From Sphingobacteriales bacterium TSM_CSM (GTDB taxonomy: Bacteria; Bacteroidota; Bacteroidia; Chitinophagales; UBA2359): a stretch of DNA of 46,861 nucleotides. The stretch's first letter is position 1. Each line of letters starts with the position of its first letter. The stretch covers positions 1 through 46,861 of the forward strand of contig MTCR01000070.1 of NCBI GenBank assembly GCA_002212725.1. The letters run 5' to 3'. The position numbers and the translations under genes are program-made. The notes under the pieces are model-generated. The model was not told the DNA's origin, did no database searches, and worked only from the letters and a program-made list of their open reading frames with translations. This document shows positions 16,954 through 25,056 of the stretch, piece by piece.

Positions 16954-17850
16954 ATGTTGTTTTCTATTGTTACTCCTGTTTATAACCGTGCCCACTTATT
17001 GAAAAACACCCTGCAAAGTGCGCTAAATCAATCTTATTCCAATTATGAAATAATAGTTGTTGACGATGGCAGTTCCGATAATCCGGAGGCTGTTGTACTA
17101 TCTTTAAACAGCCATATAATACGCTTCATAAAGCAGGAAAACAAAGAGCGAGGGGCAGCCAGAAATGCAGGAGCAAAAGCAGCAATGGGCAAATACATTT
17201 GCTTTCTGGATTCTGACGACCGTTTGTATCCTTTCCATTTAGAAGAGGCAGCTGCCCAAATCAGCAAGTCGGGGTTTCCTGAAATTGTTGCAACCAACTA
17301 TGAGATAATAGACAATAATAAAGTTATTGTCAGCCGTGGTTTTAACCCGCAACTTAAGCAGTTAAACCAGCACTTGATGCAGTACGGAAACATCTTATCT
17401 GCAAATGGAGTTTTTATCAGAAAAGACATATTTTTACAACATCTTTTTTCAGAGGTAAGAGAATTATCGGGTTCAGAAGATTATGAATTATGGATAAGAT
17501 TGGCTTGTCTGTATCCTGTTTACTGTTCGGGCAGAGTTACTTCAACTATCATTCAGCATAATGAGCGCAGTGTACTACACATGAACGCTCAAAACCTGAT
17601 TAAAAGGCAGCAAACTTTTTTGGAACTAACTTTAAGCAATCCTAATTTAAAGGCGGCTTTTCCGGATGCGATGTCTCAACTCCAGTTTGAAGCCTATTCG
17701 TACATTGCCCTGCATTTAATTTTAGCCCGAACAGAAACGACTACAGCCTGTATGTATATGCTAAAAGCAATTTGGGCAACACCAAAGAATGTTTTTAGAA
17801 GACGCATGTTGGCAATCTGTAAGCATTTACTGTTAAATGCAATAAGATAA
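16954..17850 (+). CDS. glycosyltransferase family 2
   Basis: The 298-residue protein has the GT-A fold of family 2. The N-terminus FSIVTPVYNRAHLL is followed by the EIIVVDDGSSDNPE motif, KERGAARNAGAKAAMGKYI, the metal-binding DSDDR (about 89-93) and a GSEDYELWIRL segment that serves as the ED-acceptor motif. No membrane helices are seen, so it is a cytosolic transferase acting on a glycan precursor. It is translationally linked to the preceding GT4 gene (2-bp gap). The pair probably works on one surface polysaccharide or glycolipid. It converges on the PhoD-like gene with a 30-bp gap. Confidence 0.9.
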   Translation: MLFSIVTPVYNRAHLLKNTLQSALNQSYSNYEIIVVDDGSSDNPEAVVLSLNSHIIRFIKQENKERGAARNAGAKAAMGKYICFLDSDDRLYPFHLEEAAAQISKSGFPEIVATNYEIIDNNKVIVSRGFNPQLKQLNQHLMQYGNILSANGVFIRKDIFLQHLFSEVRELSGSEDYELWIRLACLYPVYCSGRVTSTIIQHNERSVLHMNAQNLIKRQQTFLELTLSNPNLKAAFPDAMSQLQFEAYSYIALHLILARTETTTACMYMLKAIWATPKNVFRRRMLAICKHLLLNAIR

Positions 17851-17880
17851 AGCCCCCCTTTTTGCTTGCCCCCAAATTGC

Positions 17881-19692
17881 CTACCGCTTCATTAGTAGTC
17901 TGGCAGCATTTTGCCAATGCAACCAATAACAACCGGGTGGCAGTTGTTGCAGGTTAATTTCGTGCAAATTTCCGTTGTTTTGCGGCAGATGTATTTGTGT
18001 TACCGGTTTACCCGTAACATCAGTTATAACAACCGTTCCTTCTACAGGGCAACTGTCGGGCGTTGTTTGCAACCATACTGTTTCATGCGCCGGGTTTGGA
18101 AACAACGCCATACTGCAAGGCGGTTTTACCCCATTGGCAACAATTTGGGTAGTAGCCGATGTGGGGCGGCGCCAGTGGTTTTCATCTTTATACGTTACCA
18201 AAGAAATGCCCAACTCTTCGGAGATGGCAGGGGTTGAAATTACCGAGTACCAGATTTGAGCAACGGTACTATCGGGCGCAATGTCTAAAATGCCGTAGCC
18301 ATGTTTGGTAAGTTGGGTAAAAACTTCGTGGGGGTTCAGGTTCATAAAAGCGGTGGTGAGGGCATTTACCATAAAAGGGGTTAACCCGGCTTCGTCAAAA
18401 TTGCCGCGGGTTATGCTGGTGGGCAAAAATTCTACAGCCATTGAACCCTCGCCGGTTGTAGGGTTATAGCTATCGGGGTTAGCGGGTTGAATGGGTAAAT
18501 CCATGCACATGGAAATATGGGCATCGCCGCTTATAAAAATGTTGTTGTTCAGGTTATTATTGTGTAAAAAAAGCAGCAGCCGCTCCCTCTCTGCCGCAAA
18601 TCCGTCCCACGAATTTAAATCGGCAACACTGCCGTTGCCAAAACCAATAAAAGGCAAGCCCTCTACAGACCAGGTTCCAACCATTTTTTGCGACCCGATT
18701 ACACGCCATTGCGCTGCATTGTCAAGCAATTGGGCGGTTAGCCAGTTATACTGGTTGTTGCCCAGCATAGAGGGAACGCCGGGTAATATTTCCGATTCGG
18801 TGCGGTGCAAAAGTACATCGAGCATTAGCAATTGCACCAAATTTCCAAAACGGAAAGAACGGTAAATAAGGCTGTTTTGCAGCGTATCGGGTTGCCTTAT
18901 GGGCAGGTATTCCCAAAATGCCTGCCTTGCTCCTTCGGCATCGCCCACATCATCGGGATTTATATCATGGTTATCCCAGATAACTATCCAGGGCATAGCG
19001 GCACGGGCTGCGCGCAGGTCGGGGTCGAGCAGGTAGTAGGCATGGCGGTTTCGCCAAGATTGAAGGCTGTTGGGCACCTGCGGGTAAGGAACGGGTACCC
19101 TGAGTTGTTCATTTTCGTCAACAAAATCGTAAATATAGTCGCCCAAATGGATAAAAGCATCTAAGTTGCTGCGTTCACTTAGCCGGTGGTAGGCATTAAA
19201 ATAACCCGAATAAATGCTGCTGCAAGAACCAATACCCAGCCGAACGCGGTTAACATTACCTTGCGAAGCCGTTTTGGTACGGCCTGTTTCCGATATAGCG
19301 CCATCGGGCGAAATAAAACGATAATAGCAGGTTGCATCGGGCTGAAGTCCGGCAACATCAACTTTTACCGTCCAGTCTTTATTGCCCGATGTGGTAAAAG
19401 TGCCGGCATTCACTACATCGGTAAAAGCGGTATCGGTGGCAATTTGCCAGGTTACTGTAAGCGATTCCGGTTCGGGCTGTTGGGGCGAAATTCGGGTCCA
19501 GATGATAACCCTGTCGGGCAGCGGGTCGCCCGATGCTACGCCATGGTAAAAAGGGGCGTGCAGGGAATCGGCATACATATTGGGCGGTAATGCTGTTTGG
19601 GCGGCAACAGATACCATCATTAAAAACAGCAGGCAACCCGGCAAGGCAGTTTTAACAAAAAGCCTTACCGGCAAAAGGTGGTGAGTTGGCAT
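17881..19692 (-). CDS. PhoD-like phosphatase with T9SS C-terminal sorting domain
   Basis: From the ATG at 19692 the protein has 603 residues; an ATG at 19743 would overlap the upstream gene and place polar residues before the signal peptide (LPGCLLFLMMVSVAAQ). An N-terminal Fn3-like region (RVIIWTRISP) precedes the metallophosphatase core with IGSCSS, DAFIHLGDYIYDF, VIWDNHDINPDD and FISGDAHISM, which hold the metal ligands of PhoD-type alkaline phosphatases and phospholipases D. The last 80 residues (ALFPNPAHE, VVITDVTGK, LPPGCYWLHW) are a type A T9SS sorting domain, so the enzyme should be secreted or surface-attached. It probably scavenges phosphate from phosphoesters. Confidence 0.9.
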   Translation of the reverse strand: MPTHHLLPVRLFVKTALPGCLLFLMMVSVAAQTALPPNMYADSLHAPFYHGVASGDPLPDRVIIWTRISPQQPEPESLTVTWQIATDTAFTDVVNAGTFTTSGNKDWTVKVDVAGLQPDATCYYRFISPDGAISETGRTKTASQGNVNRVRLGIGSCSSIYSGYFNAYHRLSERSNLDAFIHLGDYIYDFVDENEQLRVPVPYPQVPNSLQSWRNRHAYYLLDPDLRAARAAMPWIVIWDNHDINPDDVGDAEGARQAFWEYLPIRQPDTLQNSLIYRSFRFGNLVQLLMLDVLLHRTESEILPGVPSMLGNNQYNWLTAQLLDNAAQWRVIGSQKMVGTWSVEGLPFIGFGNGSVADLNSWDGFAAERERLLLFLHNNNLNNNIFISGDAHISMCMDLPIQPANPDSYNPTTGEGSMAVEFLPTSITRGNFDEAGLTPFMVNALTTAFMNLNPHEVFTQLTKHGYGILDIAPDSTVAQIWYSVISTPAISEELGISLVTYKDENHWRRPTSATTQIVANGVKPPCSMALFPNPAHETVWLQTTPDSCPVEGTVVITDVTGKPVTQIHLPQNNGNLHEINLQQLPPGCYWLHWQNAARLLMKR

Positions 19693-19718
19693 GGCAGTGT
19701 TGAAGTTTATTAACCAAG

Positions 19719-20213
19719 TTATGCAGTGGCTTGTATAAAGCAAACGCTGATTTGCAACTTGCCCAACATATTTCTGAGGTCGTTTACCAATGGGGCATCT
19801 TTGAAAACAGGCGTGCCAATAATGGCTAAAATTAACTGTTCGCGGTAGTGGTGGTGGCTAAGGTAGTGCATTTTTCCCAGCAGGGCAATGGTGGCGGGCA
19901 GGGTAAGTTCCTGTGCAAGGCAACAAACAAGGCCAATTTGGCGGTCAATTTCGGCAGAAAGTTGCAGTTTGAGTTTATTTTTGGGGCTGGCAACTACCGT
20001 AGTATGTATGAAGTTTTCTGAAAGGCTGGCAAGCAGCGTGGTTTCGGCTTGTTGAAGGGTGGACACCTGTGAGTAGGGCAAGGTCAGGTTTTCGAGGTAA
20101 TACACCACATCACCCATGCCGGCAAAATTTCCCCACATATTTTTTGAAAACCGCTCCAGTTTTTTTCCTGTTTGGCGCATTAAATTGAGCAAGCCTTGCT
20201 TTTTTTCTTCCAT
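19719..20213 (-). CDS. conserved hypothetical protein
   Basis: The 164-residue protein is not recognised. It has no signal peptide or membrane segment. The first 30 residues are basic and Met/Gly-rich (MRQTGKKLERFSKNMWGNFAGMGD). The rest is mostly leucine-rich helix (LTLPYSQVSTLQQAETTLLASL and ALLGKMHYLSHHHYREQLILAIIG). It starts 30 bp after the AMP nucleosidase gene and stops 26 bp before the chosen start of the phosphatase gene, all on the minus strand, so co-transcription is likely. Confidence 0.7.
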   Translation of the reverse strand: MEEKKQGLLNLMRQTGKKLERFSKNMWGNFAGMGDVVYYLENLTLPYSQVSTLQQAETTLLASLSENFIHTTVVASPKNKLKLQLSAEIDRQIGLVCCLAQELTLPATIALLGKMHYLSHHHYREQLILAIIGTPVFKDAPLVNDLRNMLGKLQISVCFIQATA

Positions 20214-20243
20214 TAGCTGTTAGCTTTTTTTACAGATGCCATG

Positions 20244-21014
20244 TTAAAAGCGCAGATGTTTTACCGAAACACCATTGTTAATCAGTTCCCTCAAAGAGTC
20301 AATGCCAATGCGCAGGTGAAGTTCGGCAAAACGGGCAGTAACTTCCTTATCTTTTTCGGCGGTTTTTACTCCTTCGGGAACCATAGGTTGGTCTGAAACC
20401 AAAAGCAAAGCGCCTGCCGGTATTTTATTGGCAAAAGCAACGGTAAAAATGGTGGCGGTTTCCATATCAATAGCCATGCACCGGGTTTTTTCCAGATATT
20501 TTTTAAAATCCTCATCGTGTTCCCAAACGCGGCGGTTGGTGGTAAATACGGTTCCTGTCCAGTAATCCAAACCTTTGTTTGCAATGGTGGCGGAAATGGC
20601 TTTTTGTAAGGCAAATGCAGGCAGTGCAGGAATTTCATTGGGCATATAATCTTTTGAAGTGCCCTCGCCGCGCACGGCTGCAATGGGTAAAATAAAATCG
20701 CCGATGCTGTTTTTTCTCTTTAATCCGCCGCATTTACCCAAAAACAGGCAGGCTTTTGGCATAATGGCTGTCAGCAGGTCTAATATAGTAGCGGCATTGG
20801 GGCTGCCCATCTGAAAATTTATAATGGTAATGTTGTTGGCTGTGGCATTGGGCATGTTGGTTTGCAACCCCTTTATGGGAACCTGATACCATTGTGAAAA
20901 TATCTGGACATAATTATTAAAATTAACCAATATAATATATTGTCCAAACTCTTCAAGCGGTGTGCCCGTATAGCGCGGCAGCCAATCTTGCACAATTGTT
21001 TTTTTGTCTTGCAT
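20244..21014 (-). CDS. amn: AMP nucleosidase, short form
   Basis: From the ATG at 21014 the protein has 256 residues; 16 extra upstream codons do not fit. It begins with KTIVQDWLPRYTGTPLEEFG and has ITIINFQMGSPNAAT, FLGKCGGLK, FILPIAAVRGEGTS, TGTVFTTNRRVWEHDE, MAIDMETAT and LLLVSDQPM. The last three hold the base- and ribose-binding residues of the MTAP/PNP fold. This is the short Bacteroidota AMP nucleosidase, which hydrolyses AMP to adenine and ribose 5-phosphate. It lacks the N-terminal extension of the E. coli Amn. It sits in a likely operon with two unknown proteins and the exported phosphatase. Confidence 0.92.
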   Translation of the reverse strand: MQDKKTIVQDWLPRYTGTPLEEFGQYIILVNFNNYVQIFSQWYQVPIKGLQTNMPNATANNITIINFQMGSPNAATILDLLTAIMPKACLFLGKCGGLKRKNSIGDFILPIAAVRGEGTSKDYMPNEIPALPAFALQKAISATIANKGLDYWTGTVFTTNRRVWEHDEDFKKYLEKTRCMAIDMETATIFTVAFANKIPAGALLLVSDQPMVPEGVKTAEKDKEVTARFAELHLRIGIDSLRELINNGVSVKHLRF

Positions 21015-21070
21015 AGAAAAAAATTTAAGAAAGTTAAAATACATCAAGTCCCTGCACTGCATACAACAAG

Positions 21071-21670
21071 CTATACTTTTGACTGTCCGGGAGGCAGCAG
21101 TCCCAAACTTTTATGCAAGAGATGTTCAACGGCAAACAACAGGTGCAGCGGCTGAAGGCTGCGCCAGTTAATTTGGTCAAAAGCTTCGCCAAAATTGAGG
21201 AAATAGTGCAAATTGCCGCCCTGCATTTCGGTAATTATATGGGGTCTGAACTGAATGGCCACAATCCAGCCTTCCTGTTCGGTAACTTCTTCGTACCATT
21301 CTTCGTAGTAACAATCTTCATCGGCATGAAAATTGAGCACATTTTCGCCAATAATCAGGAATTTATAAATGCCGCGTTTCAGCATTTTGTCAATAATATT
21401 TCGCTTTAGCAGCATTATATCGTTGGAAATACAATCATTCCATTCACCAATAAATTCAATTACGGCAAAGTTGCGGGCATAATCGGCAAAAATAACCTTC
21501 ATGTACAAGGTTTCAGACCCAAAATAATCCCATTGCGGGTGAATATAGTAGTTGTAAATGGCATTACTAAACTCAAACTCGCTGTACCTGCGTTTGTAAA
21601 AGGGCGACCGTTTGTCTTCAGAGGCAACGTAATAGTCGCGCCATTTGTAGTAAGGTTCTATATAGTGCAT
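21071..21670 (-). CDS. conserved Bacteroidota protein of unknown function
   Basis: The 199-residue protein is rich in aromatic and acidic residues and has no signal peptide or membrane helix. The opening MHYIEPYYKWRDYYVASED, then SEFEFSNAIYNYYIHPQWD, FIGEWNDCISNDIMLLKR, FLIIGENVLNFHADEDCYYEEWYEEV and INWRSLQPLHL are blocks I associate with a widely conserved Bacteroidota hypothetical family; this is from memory, with no function attached. The block HADEDCYYEEW could bind a metal, but that is speculation. It is the first gene of the minus-strand group ending in the phosphatase and is divergent from the E1-like gene. Confidence 0.75.
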   Translation of the reverse strand: MHYIEPYYKWRDYYVASEDKRSPFYKRRYSEFEFSNAIYNYYIHPQWDYFGSETLYMKVIFADYARNFAVIEFIGEWNDCISNDIMLLKRNIIDKMLKRGIYKFLIIGENVLNFHADEDCYYEEWYEEVTEQEGWIVAIQFRPHIITEMQGGNLHYFLNFGEAFDQINWRSLQPLHLLFAVEHLLHKSLGLLPPGQSKV

Positions 21671-21851
21671 ACATCAATGTAGAAATGGTTAAGAAAAAAA
21701 CTGGCTGTGCCTGTGGGCTTACAGTTGTTTACCAACTGCTTCTGCCCCGGCATACCAACTACAAAGTAAGGTAAAAAAAGCGTTTTTGTCAATACTTTTA
21801 AAAAAAGCAAACACAATTTAACAATAGCGCCGGTCAAACGGCAGTTTGCAT

Positions 21852-21859
21852 TAACTTTG
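21852..21859 (+). promoter_or_regulatory. Bacteroidota -7 element (TAACTTTG) for the E1-like gene
   Basis: TAACTTTG matches TAnnTTTG and ends 20 bp before the ATG at 21880, giving a leader of about 13 nt. No TTG sits at the expected -33 place. Confidence 0.5.
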
Positions 21860-21879
21860 GGAATAAAAAAGGGCATAGT

Positions 21880-23082
21880 ATGGAAAGCAAATACCTGCGC
21901 ATAAACGAGCTGGGCTGGAACGAACAGAAACTTCGGCAGGCAAAAGTACTGGTAGTTGGCGCCGGCGCTTTGGGCAACGAAGTACTTAAAAACCTGGCCT
22001 TGTTGGGTGTTGGCAATATTTGGGTGGTTGACATGGACATAATTGAAAGTCATAACCTGACGCGTGCCGTATTGTTCAGAGAGGCTGATGTGGGGCAATA
22101 TAAAGCAGATGTGGCCGCCCGCCGAGTTCGGGAAATAAACCCCGATTTGCAGATACATCCGGTGGTAAAAACGGTTCAGGAGGCATTCGGGTTGCTGTTT
22201 TACCACCATATTGACCTTGTTTTTGGCTGTGTGGATAATGTGCAGGCGCGGTTAGACATAAACCGGTATTGCTACCAAACCCAAACATTGTACATAGATG
22301 CCGGCATACGGCTGTTAGACGGCGATGTAAAGGTTTTTGGGCCGCCATATCAGGTATGTTTTGATTGCTTAGTTACCCAACAAATGCGCGACGAAGCCTG
22401 GCAACGGTTTTCCTGTCTGAAATTGCGCACCCGAAGGAGTGCTGCCACCATACCAACAGCGCCTACGGTTTCTTCTATAATGGCAGGATTTCAGGTGCAA
22501 ATTGGGGTAAAATACCTGCATCAGGCTTCCATACCCCTCAACCGGCGCATTACGGTGTTGGGAAATATTGATGAAATGCACCTTACCCAAATGAGTGCAA
22601 ATCCCAACTGCCCAACCCACAGCCTGTACGAACCCGTTAATTTTGAACAGGTTACTTTGTTGCCCTATGAAAGCAGGGAATTAAGTGCCAAAAACCTGCT
22701 GCACCTCATTTGGCAAATGTTTAACAGCAAGGCGGTAGTACAACTCGATTATGATTTAATTACCCACTACACCTGCCCCGAACACAACTACCGGTTACCC
22801 CTGTTGCGCCGCCGCGGTTATGTTTTTGCCGATGAAGTAGAATGTCCCTTTTGCAAACAACAAGGGTTGCCCAACTCGTTTTTGCTGATGCAGGAAAATT
22901 TTACCAACCAACTTACCGGCACCGAAACCGATGAACTGCTCAACAGTTCGCTGTTGCAGTTGGGGCTGCCGCCTTGCCATGTGGTAACTGCTGCCGCCAT
23001 GCACAACAACCGGCTGCAATACCGCTTTTTCGGGTTTGAAAAAGACCTTTCTTGCTATTTTGGCAAAACAGCTACCAATTAA
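21880..23082 (+). CDS. E1-like ThiF/MoeB/HesA-family adenylyltransferase with zinc-ribbon-like C-terminus
   Basis: The 400-residue protein has an E1/ThiF adenylation domain: the Rossmann motif GAGALG (27-32), NLTRAVLFREADVGQYKAD with catalytic R62 and K75, and FGCVDN with D119. A Cys pair at C160/C163 and C299 with C322/C325 (CP..H, CPFC) could bind zinc. The region C179 to ATIPTAPTVSSIMAGFQVQ contains the usual crossover loop and the residues before the last helix of E1 domains. These enzymes adenylate the C-terminus of a ubiquitin-like or sulfur-carrier protein. The 190-residue C-terminal half is longer than in MoeB or ThiF and has no rhodanese domain. No carrier, E2 or JAB gene is adjacent. 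Confidence 0.85.
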   Translation: MESKYLRINELGWNEQKLRQAKVLVVGAGALGNEVLKNLALLGVGNIWVVDMDIIESHNLTRAVLFREADVGQYKADVAARRVREINPDLQIHPVVKTVQEAFGLLFYHHIDLVFGCVDNVQARLDINRYCYQTQTLYIDAGIRLLDGDVKVFGPPYQVCFDCLVTQQMRDEAWQRFSCLKLRTRRSAATIPTAPTVSSIMAGFQVQIGVKYLHQASIPLNRRITVLGNIDEMHLTQMSANPNCPTHSLYEPVNFEQVTLLPYESRELSAKNLLHLIWQMFNSKAVVQLDYDLITHYTCPEHNYRLPLLRRRGYVFADEVECPFCKQQGLPNSFLLMQENFTNQLTGTETDELLNSSLLQLGLPPCHVVTAAAMHNNRLQYRFFGFEKDLSCYFGKTATN

Positions 23083-23092
23083 CAAAGTGTTT

Positions 23093-23116
23093 AACCCAAA
23101 AGCTGGGTTGTTTTTA
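23093..23116 (+). terminator. rho-independent terminator after the E1-like gene
   Basis: A 6-bp stem (AACCCA 23093-23098 with TGGGTT 23104-23109) has a 5-nt loop and is followed by GTTTTT. It lies 10 bp after the stop. Confidence 0.55.
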
Positions 23117-23185
23117 ATAACCCAACATGGGCTTACTGCCCGAAACAGCCGCTACCGGTCTGCCGCCAAGTGCAAATTTCCGTAG

Positions 23186-24991
23186 TTATCTGCGGTAAAT
23201 GGCTGTATGATAGGCACGCTCGTAATAGCGGTAGAGGTTTCGCCAGTCAAATTCGGCAGAAACATTTTCGGCGAGGTTGCGCTGGTAGATGCGTTCGCGG
23301 CGCGATTTCTGTACAAAGGTAAACATTTTATAGGCAAGGTCGTTGGCTGCTTCGTCGAAGCGGCGGTTTTGGCGGTGTACCACGTAAATGCCTTTGTTGG
23401 CATAATCTTCAATATTTTTCATTACATAGTCGCCAAAGCCGGCCAAGTCGCTGGTAACAGCAGGCACACCACTTGCAATAGACTCTAAGGGCGTATAGCC
23501 CCAGGGTTCGTAATAGCTGGGAAAAATTCCCAAATGGCAACCCCGCACAAACTGGGTATAATCCATGCCAAACAATGGGCTGGTGGAAGTGATAAAATCG
23601 GGGTGATATACAATTTTTACCCGGTCTTCGGGTTTGTTGTACATGCCCGATTTTCTGATAAACTGAATAATGGGGTCTCCGCTATCGTCTTTAAGGTTGT
23701 GTGTTACCACAATGGGCAACTGGTCTGTTTTCCAGGCCTGCACGGTACGGCGCAGGCGCAGGCGCCAGTATTCATCTACAAACTCATTGAGTGAAGGCAA
23801 TTTAGGATTTGGGCCGGCGGCTACCTCGTAAAACATGCGCTCTCCCACTTGTTGTTGTATGGAAATGCAGGTTTGGCGAATTTCTTCCAGCAGTGCTCTT
23901 GACTGCAGGGCAATGGGGTTTATGGTATGGTAGTCTTGTTTGGTTACTATAAACATAACCACCGTTTTATTTACCCTGTACCGCTGCATAAAGTAATTGA
24001 GGCGGCTAAGCGCTTCGAGGGTGAGGTCGTAGCCTTTATTTACATACTCAAACCTGCCCGAGGTAAAGAAATAGATGGTTTCGTTGAGGTCAAATTTGTA
24101 ATTGTGGAAGAAATGCCCCATTACAAACTGGTTAATTTTATCTTTGTACTCTTTGTGCAATACCTGAAATTCGTGCAGGGCTTCGTAGCGCACAATATTC
24201 AGTCCGTTTGGAGTAATGATATCGGGTTTTCGGCCAAGGAAATAGAGGCATTCGCGTCCGGTTACATCGCTTACGGTGGTAAAGGAATCGCTCATAAGGG
24301 CTGCCATTCGTTCAATGGAGGCGGCGGCTTCCACGCCAAACCTGGCGGCTTCGCGCTGCCAGTTGTACAGGGGCAGGTTTTGGTAAAAGTGGGTATCGCC
24401 GCCGCAAAGGTAGCGCCCCAGTTGGGTAGCATGGGTGGTAAACACAATTTTTACCGGCATGTTCATGCGTCTTATGTCTGGAATGGGAGTTGCGGCCATC
24501 CACTCATGAAAATGCGCAAGAATGGGTTGGGTTTGGGTATCGGTTTGCATAACCAACCTTTTAAGAAATTCGGTAACTAAGTACCCGAATGCCATGACGC
24601 CGTTTACCAGTTCGCTGTTTTCGGGCAGCGGAACCTGATGTGCTTTCCAAAAATCGAAGCGTATTTTCTGCAACATGCCGCCTATTTGTTGCAGGTTAAA
24701 CAATACCACTTTGGGGCGCCCGGTAATGAGCCAATTGCCGTAAAACACTTCGTAGCCGGCCTGCCGCATAGTTAACACTGCCTTGCCTATGGGGTTTTCG
24801 AAATCGGTGGCGGGTTCAAATTCTGCCATAGCATTGTTGCGCACATAAGGCCCCAACAGTACATAGCGTTGCCCCCATTTATCAACTGCGGCGGGCACTT
24901 TGCTGCGCAAAACGGTGTAAATACCTCCTACCTGGTTGCATACTTCCCAGGCTATTTCGGCAAGAATTGGTAATTGGTTATTTATGTTCAT
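23186..24991 (-). CDS. glycogen synthase, eukaryote-like GT3 type
   Basis: The 601-residue glycosyltransferase starts with LAEIAWEVCNQVGGIYTVLRSKVP, the glucan-synthase opening with the KVGGI-like loop, then RYVLLGPYV, HFHEWMAATPI, FTTHATQLGRYLCGGD, MSDSFTTVSDVTGRE and ITPNGLNI. The C-terminal domain has GIFPSYYEPWGYTPLE, the acceptor-side Glu motif, and RRNRRFDEA. This order, including TTHAT-GRYLCGG, is the GT3 (animal/fungal-type) glycogen synthase pattern found in Bacteroides and relatives, not GlgA. It would build glycogen from UDP- or ADP-glucose. No glgC, glgB or glgP is present nearby. A GH1 glycosidase gene lies upstream with a 65-bp gap on the same strand. Confidence 0.88.
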   Translation of the reverse strand: MNINNQLPILAEIAWEVCNQVGGIYTVLRSKVPAAVDKWGQRYVLLGPYVRNNAMAEFEPATDFENPIGKAVLTMRQAGYEVFYGNWLITGRPKVVLFNLQQIGGMLQKIRFDFWKAHQVPLPENSELVNGVMAFGYLVTEFLKRLVMQTDTQTQPILAHFHEWMAATPIPDIRRMNMPVKIVFTTHATQLGRYLCGGDTHFYQNLPLYNWQREAARFGVEAAASIERMAALMSDSFTTVSDVTGRECLYFLGRKPDIITPNGLNIVRYEALHEFQVLHKEYKDKINQFVMGHFFHNYKFDLNETIYFFTSGRFEYVNKGYDLTLEALSRLNYFMQRYRVNKTVVMFIVTKQDYHTINPIALQSRALLEEIRQTCISIQQQVGERMFYEVAAGPNPKLPSLNEFVDEYWRLRLRRTVQAWKTDQLPIVVTHNLKDDSGDPIIQFIRKSGMYNKPEDRVKIVYHPDFITSTSPLFGMDYTQFVRGCHLGIFPSYYEPWGYTPLESIASGVPAVTSDLAGFGDYVMKNIEDYANKGIYVVHRQNRRFDEAANDLAYKMFTFVQKSRRERIYQRNLAENVSAEFDWRNLYRYYERAYHTAIYRR

Positions 24992-25056
24992 GGATATTTT
25001 TTATTATGCCGGAGTTGTACCGGGTTTAAAAATTTGGTCAATGTTTGTGGATTAAG

